This document shows, one piece after another, positions 1 through 7,236 of a DNA stretch of 10,358 bases. Origin of the DNA: Oscillospiraceae bacterium (GTDB taxonomy: Bacteria; Bacillota; Clostridia; Oscillospirales; Oscillospiraceae); the NCBI GenBank assembly GCA_016295615.1, contig JAEDKW010000033.1, forward strand, positions 1 to 10,358. The letters are read 5' to 3'. The notes beneath the pieces are model-generated. The model worked only from the letters and a program-made list of their open reading frames with translations, was not told the DNA's origin and did no database searches. How positions within the stretch are numbered: position 1 is the stretch's first letter; every line of letters begins with the position of its first letter. Both the position numbers and the translations under genes were made by a program.

Positions 1-119
1 CGCCGAAGCGCCGCCTGCGGCGGATACAGCGAGGCGAAATCGAGGAAGCGGCGGGAGAATTGCCCGCAAAGGCGGGCAAGGCGACCGTTGCCGCGACGGT
101 GTGCGCCGACGGAGCACGC
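1..119. other. GC-rich stretch without a recognisable gene
   Basis: I see no convincing coding region here. The open frames that cross it run straight through the neighbouring tRNA, so they are artefacts. The stretch is rich in short inverted repeats: positions 9-14 pair with 17-22 (6 bp, 2-nt loop), and 61-67 pair with 72-78 (7 bp, 4-nt loop). Neither hairpin is followed by a T-run on either strand, so they are not good terminators. The stretch resembles in style the GC-rich hairpin-forming insert at 7412-7536, but I see no shared long sequence. Confidence 0.4.
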
Positions 120-150
120 AAAAAAGGCACCGCCTTTCGGTGGTGCCTTT
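120..150 (-). terminator. Intrinsic terminator of tRNA-Gly
   Basis: A 12-bp stem (123-134 with 139-150, including one G-T pair) closes a 4-nt loop. Read on the minus strand it is followed by a run of six T (125-120, the first three also forming the base of the stem). The stem begins at the terminal A of the tRNA CCA end, so essentially no 3' trailer separates tRNA and terminator. Confidence 0.85.
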
Positions 151-225
151 GGAGCGGGCGACGAGGCTCGAACTCGCTACCTCCACCTTGGCAAGGTGGC
201 GCTCTACCAGATGAGCTACGCCCGC
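150..225 (-). tRNA. tRNA-Gly (anticodon GCC)
   Basis: The minus strand folds into a complete cloverleaf. The acceptor stem GCGGGCG (225-219) pairs with CGCCCGC (160-154). The D-arm is closed by GCTC/GAGC, and the anticodon arm CCACC/GGTGG carries the loop TTGCCAA, giving anticodon GCC for glycine. The T-arm contains the invariant TTCGA. The discriminator base is T (153), and CCA is encoded in the genome (152-150). The total is 76 nt with CCA, the normal length. It has its own promoter immediately upstream and a terminator immediately downstream, so it looks like a single-gene transcription unit. Confidence 0.96.
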
Positions 226-237
226 GGAACGATGCTT

Positions 238-266
238 ACTATAGCAGACCTTTTTTGATTTGTCAA
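238..266 (-). promoter_or_regulatory. Promoter of tRNA-Gly
   Basis: On the minus strand there is a perfect -35 TTGACA (266-261), a 17-nt spacer, and a -10 TATAGT (243-238) preceded by an extended TG. This is a near-consensus sigma-A-type promoter, as expected for a stable RNA gene. Just upstream lies an A/T-rich perfect 14-bp palindrome (271-284), which could act as an UP element. Confidence 0.9.
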
Positions 267-394
267 GTAAAAAAAGCGCTTTTTGGCAAATAAAAGTCCC
301 AAATGCACGCAACCTTTTTTCCGTGCGCGTCGTCTAAAAAAACAGGCTGAAAGTAAGCTGAATTCTTTTTTTATAAAAAAGGAGAAGCCAACCC

Positions 395-883
395 ATGAAA
401 CACATCAGAAGAACACTTGCCGCCGCACTTGCGCTGATCCTCGCTCTCGGGCTTGCCGCCTGCGGCGCCGACAACGACAGCAACGAACCGGACGGCGGCA
501 GCGATGAGCCGCAGAAAACAGAGACCGTATCCTACGCCGGAGACTACGCCGACCGCGTCAGTCAGCGCGCAACGATGAAGATCTCCGAAGACGGCAGCAC
601 GCTGAACTTTGAGATTGCCTGGGGCAGCTCCGCCTTCGAGTCCAATGTCTGGACGATGAGCGGCACACTCAGCGGGGACGGTGATCGTGTGGACTACACC
701 GACGGCAGGCTCGTGGTCATCAGCTACGGCGGTGCGGACACCGCAGCCGGGGACGGCGAGGTCGTGGAGGAGACCGTCTATGAAGACGGCACAGGCTGTT
801 TTGAGATTGCCGACGGCGTCTTCATCTGGCACAGCGACAACGACGCATTCGAGACAGACCCCGCATTTGAGCCGATGCGGTAA
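395..883 (+). CDS. Small predicted lipoprotein of unknown function
   Basis: The 162-residue protein starts with a lipoprotein signal: positive KHIRR, a hydrophobic run at about residues 8-22, and lipobox L-A-A-C with the modified cysteine at residue 23. An acidic Gly/Ser/Asp-rich linker (about 24-43) follows, then a roughly 115-residue domain with alternating hydrophobic residues that suggest beta strands. The mature protein is very acidic. It should be tethered to the outer face of the cell membrane. The ATG is supported by GGAG at 381-384, 10 nt upstream. A strong terminator follows directly, so it is probably monocistronic; I could not identify a convincing promoter between it and the divergent tRNA promoter. 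I do not recognise the domain family and assign no function. Confidence 0.82.
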   Translation: MKHIRRTLAAALALILALGLAACGADNDSNEPDGGSDEPQKTETVSYAGDYADRVSQRATMKISEDGSTLNFEIAWGSSAFESNVWTMSGTLSGDGDRVDYTDGRLVVISYGGADTAAGDGEVVEETVYEDGTGCFEIADGVFIWHSDNDAFETDPAFEPMR

Positions 884-912
884 GCGTACCCGGCAAGAAC
901 GATCTGCTGCGA

Positions 913-949
913 AGCAGGCGCTGCCTTTTGGCAGCGCCTGCTCCTTTTT
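913..949 (+). terminator. Intrinsic terminator after the lipoprotein gene
   Basis: A 13-bp perfect stem (913-925 with 930-942) with loop TTTT is followed by CCTTTTT on the plus strand. It lies 30 nt after the stop codon and ends the transcript before the prfC promoter. Confidence 0.9.
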
Positions 950-979
950 GCAGCCACCCCCTGCGGCGCCATAATTTTC

Positions 980-1008
980 TTGCAAAAGCACGCGTTCTGT
1001 GATAAAGT
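980..1008 (+). promoter_or_regulatory. Candidate promoter of prfC
   Basis: TTGCAA (980-985), a 17-nt spacer, and TAAAGT (1003-1008) preceded by an extended-10 TG make a plausible sigma-A-type promoter, with both hexamers 4/6 to consensus. It sits between the upstream terminator and the prfC ribosome binding site, in the right place for prfC alone. Confidence 0.55.
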
Positions 1009-1048
1009 TTTTTGCCGGACTTGTAATTCACATCAGGAGGAATCCGCC

Positions 1049-2632
1049 ATGGCAACCTTACACGAAGAGATCTCGCGCCGCAGGACCTTTGCCATCATCT
1101 CCCATCCGGACGCCGGTAAAACGACGCTGACGGAGAAGTTCCTGCTCTACGGCGGCGCCATCGCGCAGGCCGGCGAGGTCAAGGGCAAGAAAGCGCGCGC
1201 TGCCACGAGCGACTGGATGGAGATCGAGAAGCAGCGCGGTATTTCCGTCACCTCATCCGTCATGCAGTTCCAGCACGGCGGCTTCTGCATCAACATTCTC
1301 GACACCCCGGGTCATCAGGACTTCTCCGAGGACACCTACCGCACGCTCATGGCGGCGGACAGCGCGGTGATGGTCATTGACGGCGCAAAGGGCGTCGAGC
1401 CGCAGACGCGCAAGCTCTTCCGTGTCTGCGCCTTGCGCCATATCCCCATTTTCACGTTTATCAACAAGATGGACCGCGAGACGCGCGATCCGCTCGACCT
1501 CTGCGAGGAGGTGGAGCGCGAGCTGGGCATCGACACCTATCCCGTCAACTGGCCGATCGGCTGCGGCAAGGAGTTTTTCGGCGTGTACGACCGCGAAAAG
1601 CAGTGCATCCTGCACTTCACCGGCGAGGGGCACGCAAAAAAGGCCGCCGTCACCTCCATCGCGCTGGACGATCCCGAGCTGACCGCGCTGATCGGTCAAA
1701 AACGGCGCGATACGCTTGCCGACGAGGTGGAGCTGCTCGGCGCCGGCCGTGAGTTTGATCTGGACGCCGTGCGCGGCGGCACGCTCTCTCCCGTGTTTTT
1801 CGGCAGCGCGCTCACGAACTTCGGCGTTGAGCCGTTTCTTGAGAGCTTCCTCAAAATGACCACCGCTCCCCTTCCCCGCGTTTCCGACGCCGGCGAGGTG
1901 GATGTGTTCTCCCCCGATTTCTCCGCGTTCGTCTTTAAGATCCAGGCGAATATGAATAAAGCGCACCGCGACCGCCTTGCCTTTCTGCGCATCTGCTCGG
2001 GCAGGTTTGAGCGCGACGCGGAGTATTACCACATGCAGACCGGCAAGAAGATGCGTCTTTCCCAGCCGCAGACCATGATGGCGGCCGAGCGCGAGATCGT
2101 GGACGAAGCCTACGCCGGCGACATCATCGGCGTGTTCGACCCCGGCATCTTCTCCATCGGCGACACGATCACCGTGCCGGGCAAAAAGTTCAGATATTCC
2201 GGTATCCCGACCTTTGAGCCGGAGCACTTCATGTCCGTCTCCCCCAAGGATACGATGAAGCGCAAGCAGTTCGTCAAGGGCATCGAGCAGATCGCACAGG
2301 AGGGCGCGATCCAGATCTTCAGGATGCCGGATTCCGGCTTTGAGGACATCGTGGTCGGCGTGGTCGGCACACTGCAGTTCGACGTGTTTTCCTACCGCAT
2401 GAAAAGCGAGTACGGCGTCGAGCTTCGCATGAGCGGTCTGCCTTACGAGCATCTGCGCCTGATCGCGGAGTGCCCGTGCGATGTGAAGGACCTGCTGCTT
2501 TGCACCGGCTCGCGCGTGCTGGAGGACTTCAAGGGTCGAAGGCTCATCGCGTTCGGCGGCGAATGGTCGGTGGGCTTCCTCACCAAGCACAATCCCGGTC
2601 TCGTCCTTGAGGACTGGCTGAGTGTCAAATGA
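1049..2632 (+). CDS. prfC: Peptide chain release factor 3
   Basis: The 527-residue protein is a translational GTPase of the RF3 family. RF3 removes RF1/RF2 from the ribosome after peptide release and supports termination quality control in the cytoplasm. All G motifs are intact: G1 HPDAGKTT (19-26), G2 RGIS (63-66), G3 DTPGH with the RF3-type FSEDTYR (85-98), G4 NKMD (139-142), and G5 GSAL (252-255). The C-terminal beta-barrel and RF3_C regions are complete, ending in HNPGLVLEDW near the C-terminus. The length matches the family (about 525-530). I chose ATG 1049 because a perfect AGGAGG (1035-1040) lies 8 nt upstream; the open frame extends back to 980 but that stretch carries the promoter. 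It is monocistronic between two terminators. EF-G and TetM-type proteins are relatives, but the HPDAGKTTLTEK and SDWMEIEKQRGIS signatures are those of RF3. Confidence 0.97.
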   Translation: MATLHEEISRRRTFAIISHPDAGKTTLTEKFLLYGGAIAQAGEVKGKKARAATSDWMEIEKQRGISVTSSVMQFQHGGFCINILDTPGHQDFSEDTYRTLMAADSAVMVIDGAKGVEPQTRKLFRVCALRHIPIFTFINKMDRETRDPLDLCEEVERELGIDTYPVNWPIGCGKEFFGVYDREKQCILHFTGEGHAKKAAVTSIALDDPELTALIGQKRRDTLADEVELLGAGREFDLDAVRGGTLSPVFFGSALTNFGVEPFLESFLKMTTAPLPRVSDAGEVDVFSPDFSAFVFKIQANMNKAHRDRLAFLRICSGRFERDAEYYHMQTGKKMRLSQPQTMMAAEREIVDEAYAGDIIGVFDPGIFSIGDTITVPGKKFRYSGIPTFEPEHFMSVSPKDTMKRKQFVKGIEQIAQEGAIQIFRMPDSGFEDIVVGVVGTLQFDVFSYRMKSEYGVELRMSGLPYEHLRLIAECPCDVKDLLLCTGSRVLEDFKGRRLIAFGGEWSVGFLTKHNPGLVLEDWLSVK

Positions 2633-2634
2633 TC

Positions 2635-2682
2635 AAACGCCGGCTTCACCCGTTTGGGTGAAGCCGGCGTTTTTCTTTTTTG
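2635..2682 (+). terminator. Strong terminator after prfC, between convergent genes
   Basis: A 16-bp perfect stem (2636-2651 with 2656-2671) with loop GTTT is followed by a T-rich tract (TTTTTCTTTTTT) on the plus strand. On the minus strand only three T follow the stem, so it could also stop the convergent operon, but less well. It begins 3 nt after the prfC stop and ends 24 nt before the stop of the lipoprotein gene on the other strand. Confidence 0.93.
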
Positions 2683-2706
2683 TTGTGCTTCGCAACCGCC
2701 GCTTTC

Positions 2707-3351
2707 TTACGATTCAGACTCCGCGAGGATGACCTCCACGATGCCGGGATTCTCAGTGTCCGGATAAAAGTAGAGCTGCCACGGCGCGGTCATCTGCGGA
2801 TATTCGCTTTGCACCTCCTGCACCATCTGCTCCACGCCGCTGCGGTCTGTGGCAAAATACCCGATGCGGACGGTCAGCTTCTGCGCGCCCTGCTCCGCGG
2901 CAACGCGCAGAAGCTCCGGCAGCGCCTCGGTCGAGGTCGCGTTGACGATATCCTCCTGCTCCGTCTGCGTACGGCGGTAGCCGAAATGCACGCTCAGCTC
3001 GTAATAGCCGCGCTCCTGCGAGCCGGTGTAGGTTATATAGTCGAGCAGGTACGCGCCCAGCGCCGTCTCCTGCTGCACCTCATTGCAGGCGCTTTGCATC
3101 ATCGCCTCGGCGTCCAGATTGTCGCCGTAGACGCGGATCGTGCCGTTCTCTCCGTGTTCGCCGAGCAGCAGCAGCATCGCGTTGACAAGATCCTGATAGC
3201 TGTCGGCGCGCAGGGTGTCCGTGCCTTTGTTTTCCCAGTACGCCGCGCTGTGCGGCGAAACGCTGGAGTATGAGCGCTCCAGCACGACGTTGCCGCAGCC
3301 GCTGAGCGTCAGGCAGAGCGCCGCGCAAAGGACGAGCATTCTCTTTTTCAC
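2707..3351 (-). CDS. Predicted lipoprotein of unknown function
   Basis: From a GTG start the protein has 214 residues. It opens with KKR, a hydrophobic segment at about 5-16, and lipobox L-S-G-C with the lipidated cysteine at residue 19, so it should be anchored outside the cell membrane. The rest is a mixed alpha/beta sequence with no motif I recognise; a central stretch (about 95-130) is rich in Tyr and Gly. The GTG at 3351 is chosen because AAAGGAGG with AGGAGG at 3365-3360 lies 8 nt upstream and the signal peptide then begins properly. Longer starts (TTG 3381) would put extra residues before the signal and overlap the previous gene. It is last in the minus-strand run, 19 nt after the LUD gene, and ends near the shared terminator. 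Function unknown. Confidence 0.85.
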   Translation of the reverse strand: MKKRMLVLCAALCLTLSGCGNVVLERSYSSVSPHSAAYWENKGTDTLRADSYQDLVNAMLLLLGEHGENGTIRVYGDNLDAEAMMQSACNEVQQETALGAYLLDYITYTGSQERGYYELSVHFGYRRTQTEQEDIVNATSTEALPELLRVAAEQGAQKLTVRIGYFATDRSGVEQMVQEVQSEYPQMTAPWQLYFYPDTENPGIVEVILAESES

Positions 3352-3370
3352 GGCGCACACCTCCTTTGTC

Positions 3371-3976
3371 TCAGTAGCCAAGCTCCTCGTCCACGAGGAC
3401 GACTTCCGTTTCGCAGCCCTTCATCGCTTCCCACAGCACCACAAGTCCGCGGCAGATGCGCTGCGGGCTTTTGCAGTCGTAGCAGCGATCGCCCCTGGCG
3501 GCGCACGGCGTCCTGGTGCCGAGACGCTGCGCGTTTTTCGGCGCGGCAATGTTGCGCGCGCGCCAAAGCGCCCCGTCATAGTCGGGCGCCAGCTTGTTGC
3601 GTCCCACGACGAAATAGACCTTCTTGTGACCGAACAGCATGCCCGAGACACGGTTGCCCGTGCCGTCGATATTGACGATCTCACCGGTCTCGGCAAGACC
3701 GTTGGCAGAGGTCAGATAGACCTCCGTCGTCATCGCCTTTGCCCGGATCTCAGCGGGGTCCTTGCCCGCCGGCACGTGCCAGTGGCTCAAAACCTCGTTG
3801 TGCTGTCCGAGACTTTCAAAAAGTCCCATCTGCTCCAGCGTGACCGAGCCGCCGAACGACACGCTCACGCCGTCGATCTGCCCGTTTAAATACCGTGCCG
3901 CCTCCGCAGCGGTGGGGAAGGCAGAAACCTTGAAGCCGCGCGCTTCCAGCGCGCTTTTTACCTTAGTGAAATCCAT
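3371..3976 (-). CDS. LUD-domain protein (LutC/YkgG-like, DUF162) with four-Cys motif
   Basis: The 201-residue protein resembles the stand-alone LUD-domain family, annotated as lactate utilization proteins. The family is named for LutB/LutC of lactate oxidation, but stand-alone members have no settled role. Signs of the family are the SFGGSVTLEQMGL segment (40-52) and the VVGRNKLAPD segment in the middle. The C-terminal part carries C158-x6-C165-x2-C168-x6-C175 in the context TPCAARGDRCYDCKSPQRIC. Such a cysteine set could hold a metal or Fe-S cluster; this is inference. AGGAGG (3989-3984) is 7 nt before the ATG. It lies 23 nt after the topoisomerase A gene and 19 nt before a lipoprotein gene, with no lutA or lutB partner visible, which argues against a dedicated lactate oxidation operon here. 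Confidence 0.85.
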   Translation of the reverse strand: MDFTKVKSALEARGFKVSAFPTAAEAARYLNGQIDGVSVSFGGSVTLEQMGLFESLGQHNEVLSHWHVPAGKDPAEIRAKAMTTEVYLTSANGLAETGEIVNIDGTGNRVSGMLFGHKKVYFVVGRNKLAPDYDGALWRARNIAAPKNAQRLGTRTPCAARGDRCYDCKSPQRICRGLVVLWEAMKGCETEVVLVDEELGY

Positions 3977-3999
3977 GCTGCATCCTCCTGAAAAGCAAA

Positions 4000-6240
4000 T
4001 CAGATCAACGACAGCTGCTTGTCGTCGCTGTCCTCCGTTTTGAGCAGCGCGCCGGCGGCAGGCACCGACCGTCCGCGATAGCGCGCAAGGTTGCCGATGC
4101 CCGTCCGGTCAGGCAGGCAGGCGTAATCAAGCGTATATTTTTTCTTGAGCGTCATTGCCGCGACGCCCTGCGTCGAGCGCGTGGACTTCGCGCCGAGCAG
4201 CGCCGTGTTGAAGATCAGCACGCGCGGCTCGGTGGAGTAGAGCGCGACCTCGCAGTCCTCGGTGATGTGTAAAAGCGTTTTCAGCGGGCTTTTGTCGCTG
4301 TACGCCCCCGTGAGGCGGCGGCGGTTCGAGGTCGTCCGGTAGGCGGAAAGCTCGACCTTGGCGACCTTGCCGTTTTCAAAGAAGAACAGGATATAGCCGC
4401 GGTAATCCCCCGGCAGCACCATGCCGATGACATTCTCGCCCTCGTCCATCGAGAGCTTCGCCGGCAGGTAATCGCCGAGCACCGACGCCTTGGCATCGTC
4501 AAACTCCGAAAGGCGCGTCTTATAGACCTGGCACTTGTCGGTGAAGAACATGACCTCTTTGGCGTTCGAGGTCTCGAAGCTCTCGCGCAGGGCGTCGTCC
4601 TCCTTGAACTTCTGCTCGCCGCTCATGCGAAGAGACTGCGGCGTGATTTTTTTGAAGTAGCCGTGCCGGGAAAGGAACACGGTGACGGCATAGTCGCTCA
4701 CCGCCGGCTCCTCTTCCGCCGCTTCGCTCTCCTGCTCGTAGACGATGCCGGTCCTGCGCGCTTCGGCGTACTTCCTGCGCACGTCGGTAAGCTCCTCCAC
4801 GATGATCTTCTTCACGCGCGAGGGACGCGCCAGGACATCCTCAAGGTCTTCGATCTCGCGCTCGAGACTCTCCGTCTCCTCCAGGCGCTTTAAAATGTAC
4901 TCGCGGTTGATGTTGCGCAGCTTGATCTCCGCCACATACTCCGCCTGTGTCCGGTCGATGCCGAAGCCGATCATCAGATTCGGCACGACGTCGGCTTCCT
5001 TCTCCGTCTCGCGGATGATCCGGATCGCCTTGTCGATGTCGAGCAGGATCCGCTTGAGACCCTTGAGAAGATGCAGCTTCTCCCTGCGCTTATTCAGCAC
5101 GAAGAAGACGCGGCGCTTGACGCTCTCCGTGCGCCAGGCGCACCACTCCTCGAGCAGCTCACGCACGCCCATGACGCGCGGCATGCCGGCGATGAGAACG
5201 TTGAAGTTGCAGGACATCGTGTCGAGCAGCGTGGTGGATTTGAAGAGCTTCGCCATGAGCGCGTCGGGATCGGCGCCGCGCTTGAGGTCGATGGTGAGCT
5301 TCAGACCGGAAAGGTCGGTCTCATCGCGCATGTCGGCGATCTCCCTGATCTTGCCCGCCTTGATGAGCTCCGCGACCTTATCCATGATGGCTTCGCTCGT
5401 CGTGGTATAGGGGATCTCGTAGATCTCGATCAGGTTTTCCTTCTTATCGTAGCGCCAGCGCGCGCGCACCCTGACGCCGCCGCGTCCGGTGTTATAGATC
5501 TCCTCAAGCGCGGCAGGGTCGTAGAGGATCTCGCCGCCGGTGGGAAAATCAGGCGCAAGCAGCGTCTCAGACAGCGTGCAGTCCGGATTTTTCAGGTAGG
5601 CGATCGTCGTGTCGCACACCTCGCCGAGGTTGAAGCCGCACAGCTGGCTCGCCATGCCGACGGCGATGCCCTGATTGGCGGAAACGAGAATGTTGGGGAA
5701 GGTCGTCGGCAGCAGCGCCGGCTCGGTCATGGTGTTGTCGTAGTTATCGACGAAGTCCACGGTGTCGCAGTCGATATCCTTGAAGATCTCCGCGCAGATG
5801 GGTGCGAGCTTCGCCTCCGTGTAGCGGGACGCCGCCCACGCCATGTCGCGCGAATAGACCTTGCCGAAGTTGCCCTTGGAATCCACAAACGGGTGCAGCA
5901 GCGCGCCGTAGCCCCTGGAAAGGCGCACCATCGTGTCGTAGATCGCGGCGTCGCCGTGGGGGTTGAGGCGCATGGTCTGACCGACGATGTTCGCGCTTTT
6001 CGTGCGCGCGCCGGAAAGAAGCCCCATTTTATACATGGTATAGAGGAGCTTTCGGTGCGAGGGCTTGAAGCCGTCGATCTCCGGAATGGCACGCGAGACG
6101 ATGACGGACATGGCATAGGGCATGTAGTTCGTCTCAAGCGTCTGCGTGATCGGCTGATCGACCACGTCCGCGCGCAGACCGAGCACATTGGGGTTGTCCG
6201 CCCTGTGCTTCACTTCTTCGGTTTGCTTCTTCTTCGCCAT
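4000..6240 (-). CDS. parC: Type IIA DNA topoisomerase subunit A (ParC/GyrA-like, divergent clostridial type)
   Basis: This 746-residue subunit holds the DNA cleavage and rejoining centre of an A2B2 topoisomerase. The breakage-reunion domain (about 30-500) has YAMSVIVSRAIP (42-53), IDGFKPSHRKLLY (55-67), the quinolone-pocket helix NPHGDAAIYD (93-102), and the catalytic RYTEAKL with tyrosine 140. A coiled-coil region (about 420-520) follows, then a C-terminal propeller-like domain with repeated strand pairs such as VTVFLSRHGYFKKI. I see no GyrA box (QRRGGKG type), so topoisomerase IV-like activity is more likely than supercoiling. Compared with standard GyrA/ParC, the IDGFKP segment is one residue shorter and the drug-contact Ser is Ala98. 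The start at 6240 fits AAGGAA (6256-6251) 10 nt upstream. It lies 19 nt after the S-component gene and probably shares its transcript. Partner: the B subunit at 7531-9534. Gyrase A remains an alternative name. Confidence 0.9.
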   Translation of the reverse strand: MAKKKQTEEVKHRADNPNVLGLRADVVDQPITQTLETNYMPYAMSVIVSRAIPEIDGFKPSHRKLLYTMYKMGLLSGARTKSANIVGQTMRLNPHGDAAIYDTMVRLSRGYGALLHPFVDSKGNFGKVYSRDMAWAASRYTEAKLAPICAEIFKDIDCDTVDFVDNYDNTMTEPALLPTTFPNILVSANQGIAVGMASQLCGFNLGEVCDTTIAYLKNPDCTLSETLLAPDFPTGGEILYDPAALEEIYNTGRGGVRVRARWRYDKKENLIEIYEIPYTTTSEAIMDKVAELIKAGKIREIADMRDETDLSGLKLTIDLKRGADPDALMAKLFKSTTLLDTMSCNFNVLIAGMPRVMGVRELLEEWCAWRTESVKRRVFFVLNKRREKLHLLKGLKRILLDIDKAIRIIRETEKEADVVPNLMIGFGIDRTQAEYVAEIKLRNINREYILKRLEETESLEREIEDLEDVLARPSRVKKIIVEELTDVRRKYAEARRTGIVYEQESEAAEEEPAVSDYAVTVFLSRHGYFKKITPQSLRMSGEQKFKEDDALRESFETSNAKEVMFFTDKCQVYKTRLSEFDDAKASVLGDYLPAKLSMDEGENVIGMVLPGDYRGYILFFFENGKVAKVELSAYRTTSNRRRLTGAYSDKSPLKTLLHITEDCEVALYSTEPRVLIFNTALLGAKSTRSTQGVAAMTLKKKYTLDYACLPDRTGIGNLARYRGRSVPAAGALLKTEDSDDKQLSLI

Positions 6241-6259
6241 AAACTTTCTGTTCCTTATC

Positions 6260-6778
6260 TCATGATTTAAGATGCATGACAAGCCGGTAAAGCGGCGGCA
6301 GCAGCACGAACGCGAGCACCGCGTTGGACACGCAGTGGATCATGTCATAGGGGATGCCGGACACCCACCACGAAAACGCCATCTGCCAGCCGCCGATGAA
6401 GAAATACGGGATCGCGCACAGCGCTCCGAAGAACAGACCGTGCAGCCCCGCGATCGCCGCAAAGACCGCGCGGCTTTTCGCGGCGCGAAACGGCGCCGCC
6501 GCAAGCACCAGCAGCGGCCAGACGTAAAGATACATCAGGCTCCACAGCCCCGCGCCGTAAATGCCGATCTCCAGCAGCGCAAAGCCGACCGTGGGATAGA
6601 GCGCGCGAAGCCCGTACACCTGCACGCACAGCAGGATCAGCAGCGTCACCGGATGCACGTTCGGGATCATGCGCAGACCTTCCTTGCCCGCGACCATCAG
6701 CGCACAGAAGATCGCAAGCTCCGCAAGCTCGCGTACCGTGAGCTTACCAGCCGACGTTGAGCGTAAAGTCATACACAT
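6260..6778 (-). CDS. ECF transporter S component, probably for cobalamin
   Basis: The 172-residue protein is very hydrophobic, with about five or six membrane segments (roughly 18-31, 44-57, 62-77, 79-95, 104-130, 144-166). After a short basic N-terminus comes TVRELAELAIFCALMVA, typical of S components of energy-coupling factor vitamin transporters, and the loop IPNVHPVT (38-45). S components bind the vitamin and dock on a shared EcfA-EcfA'-EcfT motor; none of those genes is here, so it would be a group II type using a motor encoded elsewhere. Substrate is inferred: the preceding gene is a DUF4430 protein under a cobalamin riboswitch. The start is uncertain: ATG 6778 and ATG 6772 both lie inside the upstream gene (35- or 29-nt overlap) without a clear ribosome binding site, suggesting translational coupling. 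Confidence 0.85.
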   Translation of the reverse strand: MCMTLRSTSAGKLTVRELAELAIFCALMVAGKEGLRMIPNVHPVTLLILLCVQVYGLRALYPTVGFALLEIGIYGAGLWSLMYLYVWPLLVLAAAPFRAAKSRAVFAAIAGLHGLFFGALCAIPYFFIGGWQMAFSWWVSGIPYDMIHCVSNAVLAFVLLPPLYRLVMHLKS

Positions 6779-7136
6779 CGCCGTCGGTCACGACCTGTCC
6801 GTCCACTCCGTACTCGGCAAGCGTGCCGTTGACGTCGTAGCCCCACCACTGCATCTCGGTCTCATCGGCGGTCTCACCGTCAACGGTGAGGACGTAAAGC
6901 CCGTACTCACTCTCGGTGCCCTCGATCAGGTTTTCCTGCTCCAGCGCGCCGCGCAGGTACTCCTCCCCGGTGCGAATGGTGTAGGTCTTGTCCTCTCCGG
7001 CGAGGTGGTCAATGTTGACCGTGATGGTCTTGCTTCCCTCCTGCGCCTTGGGTGCGTTCGTCCTCCATACGGCATAGGCGCCGGTCAGAAGCGCCACGAT
7101 CAGGAGGTACAGAATCAGGGTCCTTCTTTTGATCAT
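6744..7136 (-). CDS. Membrane-anchored DUF4430 protein, predicted cobalamin capture
   Basis: The 130-residue protein has one N-terminal membrane segment (about 7-23, preceded by KRR) and no lipobox cysteine, so it should be an anchored extracytoplasmic protein. Residues about 36-130 look like a DUF4430 domain: an N-terminal strand TITVNI (37-42), a middle helix around EEYLRGALEQENL (58-70), QWWGYDVNG (96-104), and a terminal DGDVYDFTL (118-126). This domain is also found in the C-terminal part of eukaryotic transcobalamin and intrinsic factor, which touches cobalamin. A cobalamin riboswitch lies directly upstream and an ECF S component directly downstream, so capture of B12 for the transporter is the best hypothesis. 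ATG 7136 is preceded by AAGGAG (7153-7148) with an 11-nt gap; longer starts would read through the riboswitch. Confidence 0.85.
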   Translation of the reverse strand: MIKRRTLILYLLIVALLTGAYAVWRTNAPKAQEGSKTITVNIDHLAGEDKTYTIRTGEEYLRGALEQENLIEGTESEYGLYVLTVDGETADETEMQWWGYDVNGTLAEYGVDGQVVTDGDVYDFTLNVGW

Positions 7137-7145
7137 GCTGTTTTT

Positions 7146-7236
7146 CTCTCCTTCGTTTTTTATATGTGTCACGCAGGCGAAGAAGAGCCTTCCACACCGG
7201 GATACAGCAGCCGAACGTCCGCGGCGCCTGTGTGAC
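7146..7236 (-). promoter_or_regulatory. Riboswitch expression platform that can mask the DUF4430 ribosome binding site
   Basis: CTCTTCTTCG (7187-7178) is complementary over all 10 positions (one G-U pair) to CGAAGGAGAG (7155-7146), which contains the ribosome binding site. A second helix can form between 7236-7225 and 7179-7168 (12 bp with one A-C mismatch). The two helices share only 7178-7179. In addition, GCCTG of the B12 box (7249-7245) is complementary to CAGGC (7230-7226), which would break the second helix. There is no terminator hairpin with a T-run before the start codon, so control at translation is the more likely mode. The pairings are seen; the switching scheme is inferred. Confidence 0.65.

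Noticed and set aside
271..284. 14-bp perfect palindrome as a terminator or operator
   Set aside because: It has no loop and no T-tract context for a transcript that ends there; it lies upstream of the tRNA promoter and may only be an A/T-rich upstream element.
60..293. Open frame on the plus strand
   Set aside because: It reads antisense through the complete tRNA-Gly and its terminator, with a TTG start and no ribosome binding site.
371..991. 206-residue frame opposite the first lipoprotein
   Set aside because: It is the mirror of a well-supported lipoprotein gene, crosses that gene's terminator, and shows no ribosome binding site.
980..1048. Longer N-terminus for release factor 3
   Set aside because: The stretch carries the promoter elements and the AGGAGG site; RF3 homologues begin close to the ATG at 1049.
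1253..2590. 445-residue frame opposite prfC
   Set aside because: It is a shadow of a high-GC gene: skewed composition rich in His, Ala and Arg, no domain, no ribosome binding site.
5071..6270. 399-residue frame opposite the topoisomerase A gene
   Set aside because: Same reason: His, Val and Arg-rich antisense frame without any recognisable motif.
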